From JANNBN01 sp031430595 (GTDB lineage: Bacteria > Actinomycetota > Acidimicrobiia > Acidimicrobiales > JANYDT01), in the NCBI GenBank assembly GCA_031430595.1, contig JANPBU010000051.1, forward strand, positions 124,001-188,000: a stretch of 64,000 nt of DNA. Reading direction: 5' to 3'. The notes beneath the pieces were generated by a model. That model saw only the letters and a program-made list of their open reading frames with translations. It had not been told where the DNA came from and ran no database searches. Both the position numbers and the translations under genes were made by a program. Of this stretch, positions 1 to 8,054 are shown piece by piece; the stretch's first letter is position 1; every line of letters starts with the position of its first letter.

Positions 1-216
1 GGTGCCGTTATTGTTGGGTATATTGCCAGCCTCGCTAGAGCGTGGACGATGGGGGAAACGTTTGATCGTCCCGATTGGTCGACGACCCTCAGCTTCGGCG
101 GCGGACTGCTCTTCTCACTTGCAATTGCAAGCGCGGCGTACCTCGCCGTTACTCGTACGGTTCGGCAGAAAAACAACGAAGCAAACAACAAATCAAACAC
201 CGAAGACAGCGAATGA
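1..216 (+). CDS. C-terminal end of a small membrane protein (partial)
   Basis: An open frame enters from the left edge and stops at TGA 214-216. The visible 71 residues contain one hydrophobic segment (about residues 33-49) and a charged, Asn/Lys-rich tail. It looks like the last transmembrane helix and cytoplasmic tail of a small multi-pass protein. Its stop overlaps the start of the next gene in an ATGA arrangement, so the two are probably translationally coupled. Small membrane proteins (DUF2178/DUF2975-like) are often paired with an HTH regulator of this type; that assignment is inference from context, because the N-terminus lies outside the window. Confidence 0.6.
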   Translation, partial: GAVIVGYIASLARAWTMGETFDRPDWSTTLSFGGGLLFSLAIASAAYLAVTRTVRQKNNEANNKSNTEDSE

Positions 217-452
217 AACCGCAGACGGTTGAGAACGCATCGCCAACACATCATCCAGTTCGCATCGCTCGAACCAAGCAGGGATTCACGCAAGAAAGTC
301 TGGCTGCAGCGGTCGGGGTCACACGCCAGACGGTCATCTCGATCGAATCAGGCGATTATGCCCCATCGGTCGTTCTCGCGATCCGAATTGCACGAGTCGT
401 GCAAGCCGACGTGGAGCAACTTTGGGGACCTGCCGCAGATGCTGCCAGCTAG
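213..452 (+). CDS. Small XRE-family HTH transcriptional regulator
   Basis: This encodes 79 residues. The start is ATG 213, which overlaps the upstream stop (ATGA); a longer frame opens at 75 but would sit inside the upstream gene. An XRE/Cro helix-turn-helix covers about residues 16-70, with a clear recognition segment around TQESLAAAVGVTRQTV (26-41) and the usual ESGDYAPS follow-on. The protein is almost only the DNA-binding domain, like the YozG-type regulators found next to small membrane proteins. It probably controls its own two-gene unit. Its stop overlaps the convergent [2Fe-2S] gene by 4 nt. Confidence 0.8.
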   Translation: MKPQTVENASPTHHPVRIARTKQGFTQESLAAAVGVTRQTVISIESGDYAPSVVLAIRIARVVQADVEQLWGPAADAAS

Positions 453-742
453 CGCAGTTTGTCTCGGCGGTTCGGCACTATTCGCTTCAACAAACGCTGC
501 GACGGTTCTTCCCGTGCACTAAGCACACCTTCGATATCTGAGCGGATGGCCTTTCGGCTGAGATCTTCAAACCACTCAAGATGCCCTCGAACGATAACCC
601 CGCACACTGGCCCATCACAAATCTTTTGACATCCGACTTCATTGACGTGTGCATGCGAATCAAGGCTGTCGCAAAGCTTGCGCCAAGCTTTGGTGCCAGA
701 GCAACTCTTACCGCTACAAACAAAAACAGATGGCTTGTCCAC
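449..742 (-). CDS. Thioredoxin-like [2Fe-2S] ferredoxin
   Basis: This encodes 97 residues. Four cysteines are spaced as in the thioredoxin-fold [2Fe-2S] ferredoxins (NuoE C-terminal/Shethna type): C9-x4-C14 and C38-x3-C42, with a GPVCGV segment following. The protein is a small soluble electron carrier; the partner is not shown by the sequence. It lies 33 nt downstream of a ferritin-like gene on the same strand, which suggests a role in iron storage or release similar to that of a bacterioferritin-associated ferredoxin, although the fold is different. The family is fairly certain; the physiological role is inference. Confidence 0.75.
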   Translation of the reverse strand: MDKPSVFVCSGKSCSGTKAWRKLCDSLDSHAHVNEVGCQKICDGPVCGVIVRGHLEWFEDLSRKAIRSDIEGVLSAREEPSQRLLKRIVPNRRDKLR

Positions 743-775
743 TAGCTAACGAACCACAAGTCGTAAGCGTAGGTA

Positions 776-1225
776 CTATGCCGACGGAGCAAAATCGCGA
801 AGCATCTTGCGAAGCTCAAGGCCATGCAGTTCCTCTTGCCCAATCATCGTACGAGCGAATTCTTCGAGATACACACTGGCACCATCGACACAGTTCAGCA
901 GGTCTCGATACAACCCGAGTGCTTCACGTTCGTGGTTCCAAGCTTCTTCCAGGATGTCGTGAATACCGTGACGGTGAGTTTCTTCAATCACACCAATGAC
1001 CTGGGTTGGATGCCCGCCAAGGCCCGTCAAAATTTCGCCAACCTGTTGAGCGTGCAACAGCGACTCGGTTGCCTGGGCCTTCATAAAGGCCACCAAAGGA
1101 ATACGGTTCGGGCCGGTGATCATGAGGCTTGAATGGGTATAGCGAACAACACCTGCCAATTCGGCCTGCAAAATCAGGTCAAGAATGCGTTGCGTGTTTT
1201 CGAGGTCAAGATTGTCTTCCACCAC
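776..1225 (-). CDS. Ferritin-like (bacterioferritin-type) protein
   Basis: This encodes 149 residues starting at GTG 1225, with a second GTG immediately after as an alternative. It is a four-helix-bundle ferritin-like protein: E22 on helix 1, E54/H58 on helix 2, E99 on helix 3 and the ExxH pair E131/H134 on helix 4 are placed to form a di-iron site. The length fits bacterioferritin (about 155 residues). No Met corresponding to the haem ligand is obvious, so a non-haem ferritin-like protein is possible. It sits between the AAA+ gene and the [2Fe-2S] gene in a tight minus-strand unit. Confidence 0.75.
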   Translation of the reverse strand: MVEDNLDLENTQRILDLILQAELAGVVRYTHSSLMITGPNRIPLVAFMKAQATESLLHAQQVGEILTGLGGHPTQVIGVIEETHRHGIHDILEEAWNHEREALGLYRDLLNCVDGASVYLEEFARTMIGQEELHGLELRKMLRDFAPSA

Positions 1226-1258
1226 TACAGCTTAGGAGCACCTAAGCGCAACCAATAC

Positions 1259-2155
1259 CTAACGGCCGTGATGCTGATCTTTGCTCGCCGCAACCCGCTT
1301 CGCCGCCTCTATAAAGTCACTTGCCTCAAGCGTGCCAACGCTCAGCGCATCTAGGCGTTCCACGTTCTTTACTGCCGTCAACCGCACCGCCTGACAGTTA
1401 ATGGCCTGCTCGAAGAGGGTTCGCGACACCCGAGCATTACCGAAACGCTCGTTTCGAACCGCAAGCGCGAACACCGTCGTGAGTGCTTCGTGAGTACCTT
1501 CACCAAGCGTGTACTGGCCATCGGCGGCAATCTTTTCAGTAATAGCAACTAACTCATCGGTGTTGTAATCCTGAAATTCAATCTCACGCGAAAAACGAGA
1601 TCGAAGCCCAGGATTCGAGTTTAAGAACGCGTTCATCAGCTTCGGGTACCCGGCAACAATGACGACGATTCGGTCGCGGTGATCTTCCATTCGTTTCAGC
1701 AACGTCTCGATCGACTCTGAACCGAAATCGTGTCCGATCATGTTCTGCGGCGACAACGAATACGCCTCATCAATAAACAGCACCCCATCAAGCGCTTGTT
1801 TTATCGCACGATCAGTTTTGGCTGCCGTATGCCCCACGTACTGCCCAACCAGCCCAGCCCGATCGACCTCAACAAGGTGCCCTTTTTTTAGTAACCCAAC
1901 CGACCCATACGTTTCTGCCAGTAACCGAGCAACCGTCGTCTTGCCCGTTCCTGGGTTTCCTAAAAACACAAGATGCTGACTCATAGGAACATCAGCAAAC
2001 CCATGTTCACGCCGACGCGCCTGAACCTGCAGAAACGCGATGAGCGTACGAACCTGTTCCTTCACAGATTCAAGACCAACCAACGCATCAAGGTCGGTCT
2101 GAATCTCGTTCAACGGACGAACCACTACAGGTTTCGAGATCGGACGAGGTGCCAC
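1259..2155 (-). CDS. CbbX/SpoVK-like AAA+ ATPase
   Basis: A AAA+ protein of 298 residues from the first conventional start (GTG 2155). Walker A GNPGTGKT is at residues 66-73, Walker B DGVLFIDE at 123-130, and an arginine-finger segment (GLRSRFSR) is near 185; these features match the CbbX/SpoVK group of hexameric remodelling ATPases. The frame stays open upstream to a stop at 2282-2284 and encodes a plausible charged helical extension of about 39 residues without any ATG, GTG or TTG. An ATT at 2270-2272 lies 6 nt after a TAGTCT box, so the real protein may start there. No RuBisCO genes are nearby, so the client is unknown; the ferritin and [2Fe-2S] genes follow in the same unit. Confidence 0.85.
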   Translation of the reverse strand: MAPRPISKPVVVRPLNEIQTDLDALVGLESVKEQVRTLIAFLQVQARRREHGFADVPMSQHLVFLGNPGTGKTTVARLLAETYGSVGLLKKGHLVEVDRAGLVGQYVGHTAAKTDRAIKQALDGVLFIDEAYSLSPQNMIGHDFGSESIETLLKRMEDHRDRIVVIVAGYPKLMNAFLNSNPGLRSRFSREIEFQDYNTDELVAITEKIAADGQYTLGEGTHEALTTVFALAVRNERFGNARVSRTLFEQAINCQAVRLTAVKNVERLDALSVGTLEASDFIEAAKRVAASKDQHHGR

Positions 2156-2278
2156 TGAAGAGAGCGACCGACCGGTTTTTTCTTCGAGGACTCGGTCGGC
2201 CTGGCGCAGAACCTTGCCGGCTTTACCTCCGGCCTCGGTAAGGCGACGTCGTATTTCCTCTGGCCTAAGAATACTTAC

Positions 2279-2284
2279 AGACTA
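2279..2284 (-). promoter_or_regulatory. Candidate -10 box (TAGTCT) for the AAA+ gene
   Basis: On the minus strand TAGTCT is followed by 6 nt and then an in-frame ATT. This is the same geometry as the leaderless -10 boxes elsewhere in the window. No -35 match was recognised. Confidence 0.3.
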
Positions 2285-2298
2285 CTGGTGAGCAAACG

Positions 2299-2547
2299 TC
2301 AGACGAAAACAGCTACCTCATCAAGCGATTTACGGCGGAGTGCAGGAACCAAACAACCGCAACCGGAAACCCGATCGGAAAAAGAACAAACGGACGCTCG
2401 TTCTCTGGTCGGCCAAGCAATTTGGTCAAAGTTTGACCGGGCACGTGTGCTCATGTCGGTGTCGTCGCGGTAGACAAAATCGAGCGGCACAGACGGATAC
2501 TCGGCAAGCACACTGGGGTCTGGATGCGGGAATTCGTAGTGCTTCAC
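2299..2547 (-). pseudogene. Nitroreductase-family remnant (internal deletion plus frameshifts)
   Basis: Pieces of a flavin nitroreductase (iodotyrosine deiodinase-like branch) can be read in alternating frames. The ATG 2547 frame gives an N-terminal piece (VPLDFVYRDDTDMSTRARSNF) like the start of these enzymes. The conserved C-terminal motif KLLGRPENERPFVLFPIGFP then appears in a different frame (about 2378-2437). The final LRRKSLDEVAVFV and stop return to the first frame. About 110 middle residues carrying most of the FMN site are missing. A single 82-residue reading frame spans the region, but only its two ends make family sense. The gene is divergent from the MFS transporter. The family call rests on recognised motifs. 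Confidence 0.65.
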
Positions 2548-2587
2548 AGAAGAACACTACGTTCGACTCACTAAGGTGAACGCGCTC

Positions 2588-3796
2588 ATGTCAAACAACC
2601 CTTCGGCGACTCGTCGCTCCATTCGACGATTACAACTCACCGCCGCTGCACTTTCAGCCGGTTATGGCGTTATGTTCGCCGTCATGGCCAAAATTCGCGA
2701 TACCTACGGAATCTCGGAAACTCTTCTCGGTCTTATTGTAGGTGTTGGGTTTTTTGCATCGTTCGCCGCTCAGATTTTACTGGCACCTCTCGCTGATAGA
2801 GGGTACGCACGCTTACTACTCCTCGGTGGCCTGCTCACCAACTTTTTCGGATTGATGCTGGTATCGCAAGCGTCGTCACCCGCCCCATTCCTCATTGGGC
2901 GAACCGTCATGGGCCTCGGAGTTGGCGCCGCGTACCCAGCGCTTCGACGATCGATCACCATCATCGACCCCGAGAACGTTGGACGAAACCTGGGCGGCCT
3001 TAACTCCTTCGACGTCACAGGATTTTTGTTGGGTCCAGCTATCGCAGCACTACTCGTTGGAAGTGTAGGAATTCGATGGCCATTCGCAATAGCTGCGGCT
3101 CTCTCGTTGGTCATGCTGCCGCTCACCTGGTCGGCCCCCTTCGGCGAGGCCACTGGCGAACGCACGAGGTTGCAAGCATCGCAACATGGAACACCACGGC
3201 TGGCGATTGGATTGCTGCGACACGACTGGATGCAAGCGTGCGTCCTTTACGGCGTTGCGTTCTTTACCATGATTGGCATCTTCGATGCCCTTTGGGCTGT
3301 ACGCATAAAAGATATCGGCGGTCGCGATTGGTTCGTCACGGTTGGCATCATCATTTTTGCTAGCCCGATGGTGATTCTCGGCCAAAAAGGTGGGGCCTTC
3401 GTCGGTCGTACCGGGCCGTTCAAAACCGGTGCACTTGGCCTATTGGCTGGCGCATGTCTACTCTCGCTTTACGGGCTGATTCCGATTCCGCTTCTGCTAC
3501 TCGGTGTCGGGGTTATACACGCCACCAACGACGGCATGACCGCAGCAAGCGTTCCGGTCGCAGTGTCGATGTGCGCTCCAACCGAGCAACAGGCTGGTGC
3601 TCAAGGCCTTGTCGGTGCAGCGCAAACCCTCGTTGGTGGGTGTTCTGCATTCGCAGCAGGTTGGGCATACGAACACATCGGCCCCGTCGCAACCTATGTC
3701 GGTGGCACGATCTTTATGGTCACCTGTGTTGTTTTCGGATGGTCCCTGGCAGGAGAGCACCGACACCGAACCCTCCTCGCAACCAATTCAGTCTGA
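2588..3796 (+). CDS. Major facilitator superfamily transporter
   Basis: This encodes 402 residues from ATG 2588, preceded by AAGGTG with 9 nt spacing; GTG 2576 in frame is the alternative start. About 12 hydrophobic helices are visible, with an MFS loop 2-3 signature (ADRGYAR) near residue 67 and a GRTVMGLGVGAAYPALRR stretch in the helix 4-5 region, typical of drug/sugar exporters of the MFS_1 type. The substrate cannot be told from the sequence. The gene is divergent from the nitroreductase remnant and ends 14 nt before the convergent metalloprotease remnant. Confidence 0.85.
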   Translation: MSNNPSATRRSIRRLQLTAAALSAGYGVMFAVMAKIRDTYGISETLLGLIVGVGFFASFAAQILLAPLADRGYARLLLLGGLLTNFFGLMLVSQASSPAPFLIGRTVMGLGVGAAYPALRRSITIIDPENVGRNLGGLNSFDVTGFLLGPAIAALLVGSVGIRWPFAIAAALSLVMLPLTWSAPFGEATGERTRLQASQHGTPRLAIGLLRHDWMQACVLYGVAFFTMIGIFDALWAVRIKDIGGRDWFVTVGIIIFASPMVILGQKGGAFVGRTGPFKTGALGLLAGACLLSLYGLIPIPLLLLGVGVIHATNDGMTAASVPVAVSMCAPTEQQAGAQGLVGAAQTLVGGCSAFAAGWAYEHIGPVATYVGGTIFMVTCVVFGWSLAGEHRHRTLLATNSV

Positions 3797-3810
3797 ACTC
3801 AAACGCAAAG

Positions 3811-5154
3811 TTACGCGTGGCAGGTCGCCGTCAACCGTCCATCAGGGTTGCTGTTTGTAGACACATGTAACCACGCAACCGACCGAGTTTCGGAAACCCC
3901 GATATTGCTCATCCAACTTTCAGTGGCCTGGACTGTCGCGCCCGACCCCAGTGGTCTCGCGTTGGGGGCCAATAGGGTGAACGATTGCCCGTCAGGTAAC
4001 TGTGCATCGATCGTCCACGCTTTCAATACAGTTGTGCCCGTGTTGACAACTTTGAAGTGAACCCCGTAGCCGCCGTAATAGGGAAGAACCTCGACGGCAA
4101 CATCGCAGGTTTCCCTCGCAACGATGGTCGTTGTGGTTACGATAGTGGTGCTGGTCGTTTCTGCGATCGTGGTCGGCACAATCGTGGTCGGCACAATCGT
4201 GGTCGACGGTGGTGGTTCGACAACAGAGAAAGACATTTCTGGCGTCGTCGATTCGTTTCCGTTCATAAGCGCGTTGGTATACGCGATGCCACGAGACGAT
4301 CCCGGTTCGATTCGTTGCATCCAAGACTGATTCGCCACAATTACCGACGTCGACTCGGATATCGACACATTCGACGAAACCGAGTCGAACGATTGCCCAG
4401 AAGGAAGTGTGAGGGTGACCGCCCAATCGTTGAGTTCACCGGAACCGGTATTAGTCACACATACCGACATGCCGTAATCGCCAAACCACTTCTGAGCCGC
4501 CACTGAGGCACGACACGACCTCGATTCCCCAATCGTCGTCGTGGTTCCATCATGAGACAAACCCCCGTTGTGACCCACCCCATGGCTGATGGCCTCAGCA
4601 ATAGTCTTGGTTGAGCCAAGCGCTCCTCCGTACACCCGTGCCGGTTGAAAAAAGTCGTGGTTGAGTTGGCTACTAAAGGCACTGCGATACGCCCTTCCAC
4701 CGAACGCCGTGTCGCCAACCTCAGACCCTTGACCGCCAGAAACAACAACCCTGGTTCCGAAGACAGTGTCATTTGCGTCTGATCGGCTGATGCGATCTTG
4801 CGGAACCTGTTCCGTGGTGACATCGACGTCGAACGAGGCGTAGTCTTCGGCCACCTGGGCCCAAATCTGTTGAATCGATTGGCGCTCAAACGTTGAGAAC
4901 GTGGTGCTATCGGCATCAAAGGTAAATGGTTTTGTTTCGATCAACGGCTTATTGAAGTATTGATTCCAGCCTGTACTTTCCACACGGGATCCCGTGAAAT
5001 CAAGCAGAACGTTCTGTTGGAACCGGCTTTGCTGTGCAGTGCAAAGGTTTCGCTTTCAGCAGCCCACCTAGTAGGTAGATCCCACCCCGATCGCTGCGAC
5101 ACACACGAGAATCAATACCCCGAATTTAATTGCGTTGCCACGTGCTTTGATCAT
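3811..5154 (-). pseudogene. Secreted zinc metalloprotease with CBM2-like domains, disrupted
   Basis: In one continuous frame from ATG 5154 come a signal peptide-like stretch (MIKARGNAIKFGVLILVCVA), then TAG (5068-5070), three codons, TGA (5056-5058), and a normal metalloprotease N-terminus (LLDFTGSRVESTGWNQYF). The zinc motif reads HGVGHNGGLSHD instead of HExGHxxGLxHD, so the catalytic Glu is Gly. The Met-turn half expected after the motif is absent: HDGT runs directly into a new domain. Two CBM2-like beta-sandwich domains follow, joined by a Thr/Ile/Pro linker built from a 15-nt tandem repeat. A 390-residue open stretch (from GTG 4983) remains and could be expressed without a signal peptide. 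Nonsense codons, the lost Glu and the deletion together support a pseudogene. Confidence 0.75.
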
Positions 5155-5294
5155 GATGAAAGTCCGCTCATAACCGCACAAAGTATCATTTTGACCACTG
5201 TCCGTGCGCGTCGCCACGATTTCATAACCAGCGACCATCCGCCATACCTCAGCCAATTTTCAATTGTTGGTGTGACCGACTACACATTTCGGTT

Positions 5295-7037
5295 GTGATT
5301 GATCATCTTCAAAGCACCTGGGCCGAATTGACGGCGCCCGGGGCACCATTTGCCCTGACCGAAACCACGATTCGCGGAGTTCCGGTCAAGGTGTTCGCTT
5401 CGGCTCCACCAAACATGAGGGTTGTGTGGGAAATGGCTGCCGGACGGGGCGAGGCCGACTACATCGTGTACGAAGACGAACGCTTTTCGTTCGCCGATAT
5501 TGCCGCTCAGGTCCGTTCGCTCGCCCACCTGCTTCGCACCGAGCACGGGGTTGGGCCGGGTGATCGGGTCGCCATCGCCATGCGTAACTACCCCGAATGG
5601 ATTGTTTCGTATTGGGCGACGCTTGCCATCGGTGCGGCAGTTGTCGGAATGAATGCGTGGTGGACCGGCCCCGAAATGCAATACGGCCTCGCCGACTCGC
5701 AACCAAAGGTACTTATCGCAGATGGCGAACGACTGGCTCGAATCGATGACCAACTCGATACTCTGCGCGCTGACGGTCGCCTCGGCATTATTGCGGTTCG
5801 AACAGTTACGGCGCTACCTGCCGACAGCGTTCATTGGAACGATGTCGTGCGAGGAGACCAGGCACCCGCAACACTTCCCGATGCGCTCATCAACCCCGAC
5901 GATGATGCTTGCATCTTTTACACATCCGGAACCACCGGTTTTCCGAAAGGGGCTCAGCTCACACATCGAGGGTGCGTCACCAACCTTATGCATATTGGCT
6001 TTTGGTCCAACGCCCTCAACGGGTCGCTCGCAAAAGCAGCCGGATTGCAAACCGGTGACCCACAGTCCGTTCCGCTCACGCAGTCAGCCACTCCGTCGCA
6101 GCCTTGTTTTATGGCACCGACTCCCCTCTTTCACGTCACGGCAAACAACTGCATTCTTCACCCGGCCACCCTCGCTGGCGGAAAAATCGTGCTGACCTAC
6201 AAATGGGATCCGGCACGAGCCCTCGAACTCATTGAACGCGAACGGGTAACCAACTTTTCCGGCGTCCCCACGATGAGTCGCGAATTGCTCCTGCACCCCG
6301 ATTGGGCAACTCGCGACACATCATCGCTTGTTGGAATGGGTGGAGGTGGGGCTGCGGTTCAACCAGACCTCGTTGCGAAAATCGACACGTCACTCAAAAC
6401 GGGGGCCCCATCAACGGGGTACGGCCTCACCGAGACCCACGGGATAGTGACCGCAAACGGCAACATTTTCTTCACAACCAAACCAGCGTCGTGCGGCCCA
6501 ATCATGCCAACGTTCGACGCCAAACTCGTCGACGATGAAAACAATGAAGTGCCAAAGGGCGAACGCGGGCAACTGTGTGTGAGAGGTCCGGGTGTCATCA
6601 AGGGGTATCTCAACCGGCCAGAAGCAACGGCAGAGGCTATTCGCGATGGTTGGTTCAACACCGGTGATATCGCCGAAATTGACGAAGATGGTTTTGTCTA
6701 CATTGTTGACCGGGCCAAAGACATGGTGTTGCGGGGCGGCGAGAATGTGTACTGCTCAGAAGTTGAAGCAGCTATGTATACCCACGAGGCCATCCTCGAA
6801 GCAGCGGTATTCGGTATACCCGACGAACGCCTAGGCGAAGAAGTCGCTTGCGGCATTTTGTTAAAAGATGGGGCGACACTCACAGAAGCTGAATTGATCT
6901 CGCATCTTTCATCGACACTCGCGAAGTACAAAATACCTGCACGCGTCTGGTTTCTTGATAGCCCCATCCCACGCGGAGCAACCGGAAAGTTGCTTAAGCG
7001 TCAGCTCAAAACCGAACTTCTCGAGCGGTCTTCGTAA
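5295..7037 (+). CDS. Acyl-CoA synthetase (AMP-forming, class I adenylate-forming enzyme)
   Basis: A 580-residue ANL-superfamily enzyme that activates a carboxylic acid, probably a fatty acid, to its CoA thioester with ATP. The P-loop YTSGTTGFPKG is near residues 208-218, the A5 motif GYGLTET near 374, the TGD hinge-region motif near 455, GGENVYCSEVE near 480, and the catalytic C-terminal Lys is in PRGATGKLLK (about 558-567). The start is GTG 5295; no strong ribosome-binding site is visible. A hydrolase gene follows after 5 nt, so the two are probably co-transcribed in lipid metabolism. Chain-length preference cannot be read from the sequence. Confidence 0.9.
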   Translation: MIDHLQSTWAELTAPGAPFALTETTIRGVPVKVFASAPPNMRVVWEMAAGRGEADYIVYEDERFSFADIAAQVRSLAHLLRTEHGVGPGDRVAIAMRNYPEWIVSYWATLAIGAAVVGMNAWWTGPEMQYGLADSQPKVLIADGERLARIDDQLDTLRADGRLGIIAVRTVTALPADSVHWNDVVRGDQAPATLPDALINPDDDACIFYTSGTTGFPKGAQLTHRGCVTNLMHIGFWSNALNGSLAKAAGLQTGDPQSVPLTQSATPSQPCFMAPTPLFHVTANNCILHPATLAGGKIVLTYKWDPARALELIERERVTNFSGVPTMSRELLLHPDWATRDTSSLVGMGGGGAAVQPDLVAKIDTSLKTGAPSTGYGLTETHGIVTANGNIFFTTKPASCGPIMPTFDAKLVDDENNEVPKGERGQLCVRGPGVIKGYLNRPEATAEAIRDGWFNTGDIAEIDEDGFVYIVDRAKDMVLRGGENVYCSEVEAAMYTHEAILEAAVFGIPDERLGEEVACGILLKDGATLTEAELISHLSSTLAKYKIPARVWFLDSPIPRGATGKLLKRQLKTELLERSS

Positions 7038-7042
7038 GCCCA

Positions 7043-7864
7043 ATGCCTGTCGCAAGGGTCAGCGGCCTCAATCTGTACTTTGAACGCCAAGGTGTCGAAA
7101 GTGGTCCTCGTGTACTGCTCATTTCTGGAACCGGAAATGATCTGCGCACTGAGCCTCAGCGCGCTGAGCATCCCCTGGTTTTGGCAGGATTCGATGTGCT
7201 GATGTTCGATCAGCGTGGCCTCGGTCAAAGCGACAAGCCAGATGTGACTTACTCGATGGCCGACTACGCCGACGATGCTGCACTGCTGATGACTTCGATC
7301 GGCTGGGCTTCAGCCAGCGTCGTCGGAATCAGTTTCGGAGGCATGGTTGCCCAACACCTGGCGATCTGCCATCCTGGAAGTGTTGAACACCTGGTGTTGG
7401 CGTGTACCTCGAGCGGTGGCGAGGGCGGATCGTCGTTTGATTTGCTCACGATCCACGCGCTGCCCGACAACGAACGAATACGGATTTCCGCCTCGATAAT
7501 GGACACCAGAAATGACGTGACCACTACCCCACCAACATGGGCGCCGGGTTTCGAAAAACTCGCACGAACCAGTGCCGCTTCAAGGCGGTTCGCCGCCCTT
7601 GACCCGGCCTCACCCGTTGGTGCCTTACGCCAACTCGAAGCTCGGGCTGCTCACAACACCTGGAACGACCTTTCGTTGATCACCGTTCCGGTGTTGTGCA
7701 TCGGCGGTCGATTTGACGGCCAGGCGCCACCCGAGAACATGCAAAACCTAAGCGACCAACTGCAAGACTCACACCTCGAACTTTTTGATGGTGGACACGG
7801 ATTCTTGGTGCAAGATCTATCTGCGTGGCCTCGAGTGGTCGAATGGCTCAGGCAAAACAGGTAG
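7043..7864 (+). CDS. Alpha/beta-fold hydrolase
   Basis: A 273-residue alpha/beta hydrolase. The nucleophile elbow GISFGG places Ser97, the acid is probably Asp225 (GGRFDG) and the base His252 (GGHGF), which completes a catalytic triad in the expected order. The oxyanion-side motif LLISGTGND is near residue 27. It starts 5 nt after the acyl-CoA ligase stop with no clear SD of its own, consistent with translational coupling. Likely substrates are esters or lactones; the neighbour suggests fatty-acid or ester degradation, but this is inference. Confidence 0.85.
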   Translation: MPVARVSGLNLYFERQGVESGPRVLLISGTGNDLRTEPQRAEHPLVLAGFDVLMFDQRGLGQSDKPDVTYSMADYADDAALLMTSIGWASASVVGISFGGMVAQHLAICHPGSVEHLVLACTSSGGEGGSSFDLLTIHALPDNERIRISASIMDTRNDVTTTPPTWAPGFEKLARTSAASRRFAALDPASPVGALRQLEARAAHNTWNDLSLITVPVLCIGGRFDGQAPPENMQNLSDQLQDSHLELFDGGHGFLVQDLSAWPRVVEWLRQNR

Positions 7865-7880
7865 CTAGGGTACGTGCCGT

Positions 7881-8051
7881 CTAGGGCAGCGTGGTCGTTG
7901 AACTGAGTTGCTTGTCTCGTTGCTCGAAACTCAGTTTCGGCGGCGGGTCATCTTTAATGACGTTGATGTAGACCCAGGGGATTCCGACGACCCCAGCGAC
8001 GAGCAACACCAAGCCGACAAGCAACAAACGACCCTTACGTTTGACCGCCAC
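7881..8051 (-). CDS. Short membrane-anchored protein, probable stub of a YceI paralogue
   Basis: A 56-residue frame starts at GTG 8049-8051, only 3 nt after the stop of the YceI lipoprotein, and ends at TAG 7881-7883. It has a basic N-terminus, one transmembrane helix (GRLLLVGLVLLVAGVVGIPWVY) and then KLSFEQRDKQLSSTTT. This is how membrane-anchored actinobacterial YceI proteins begin just before the lipocalin-like domain. The domain itself is missing. It is either a functional small membrane protein or the leftover anchor of a second yceI gene. The anchor resemblance is from memory of the family, not a search. Confidence 0.5.
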   Translation of the reverse strand: MAVKRKGRLLLVGLVLLVAGVVGIPWVYINVIKDDPPPKLSFEQRDKQLSSTTTLP

Positions 8052-8054
8052 GTT

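Noticed and set aside
75..212. Upstream extension of the HTH regulator
   Set aside because: It overlaps the well-supported membrane protein frame; ATG 213 in an ATGA overlap gives a compact XRE protein.
2288..2473. Plus-strand ORF opposite the nitroreductase remnant
   Set aside because: No family features; it is antisense to the decayed gene whose motifs are recognisable on the minus strand.
4057..4506. Arg-rich plus-strand ORF opposite the CBM2-like region
   Set aside because: Shadow of the Thr/Ile repeat linker and CBM2-like domains on the minus strand.
5056..5070. TGA/TAG in the metalloprotease as programmed readthrough or selenocysteine
   Set aside because: Two different stop codons four codons apart, at a signal-peptide junction with no Cys expected, in a gene with other lesions.
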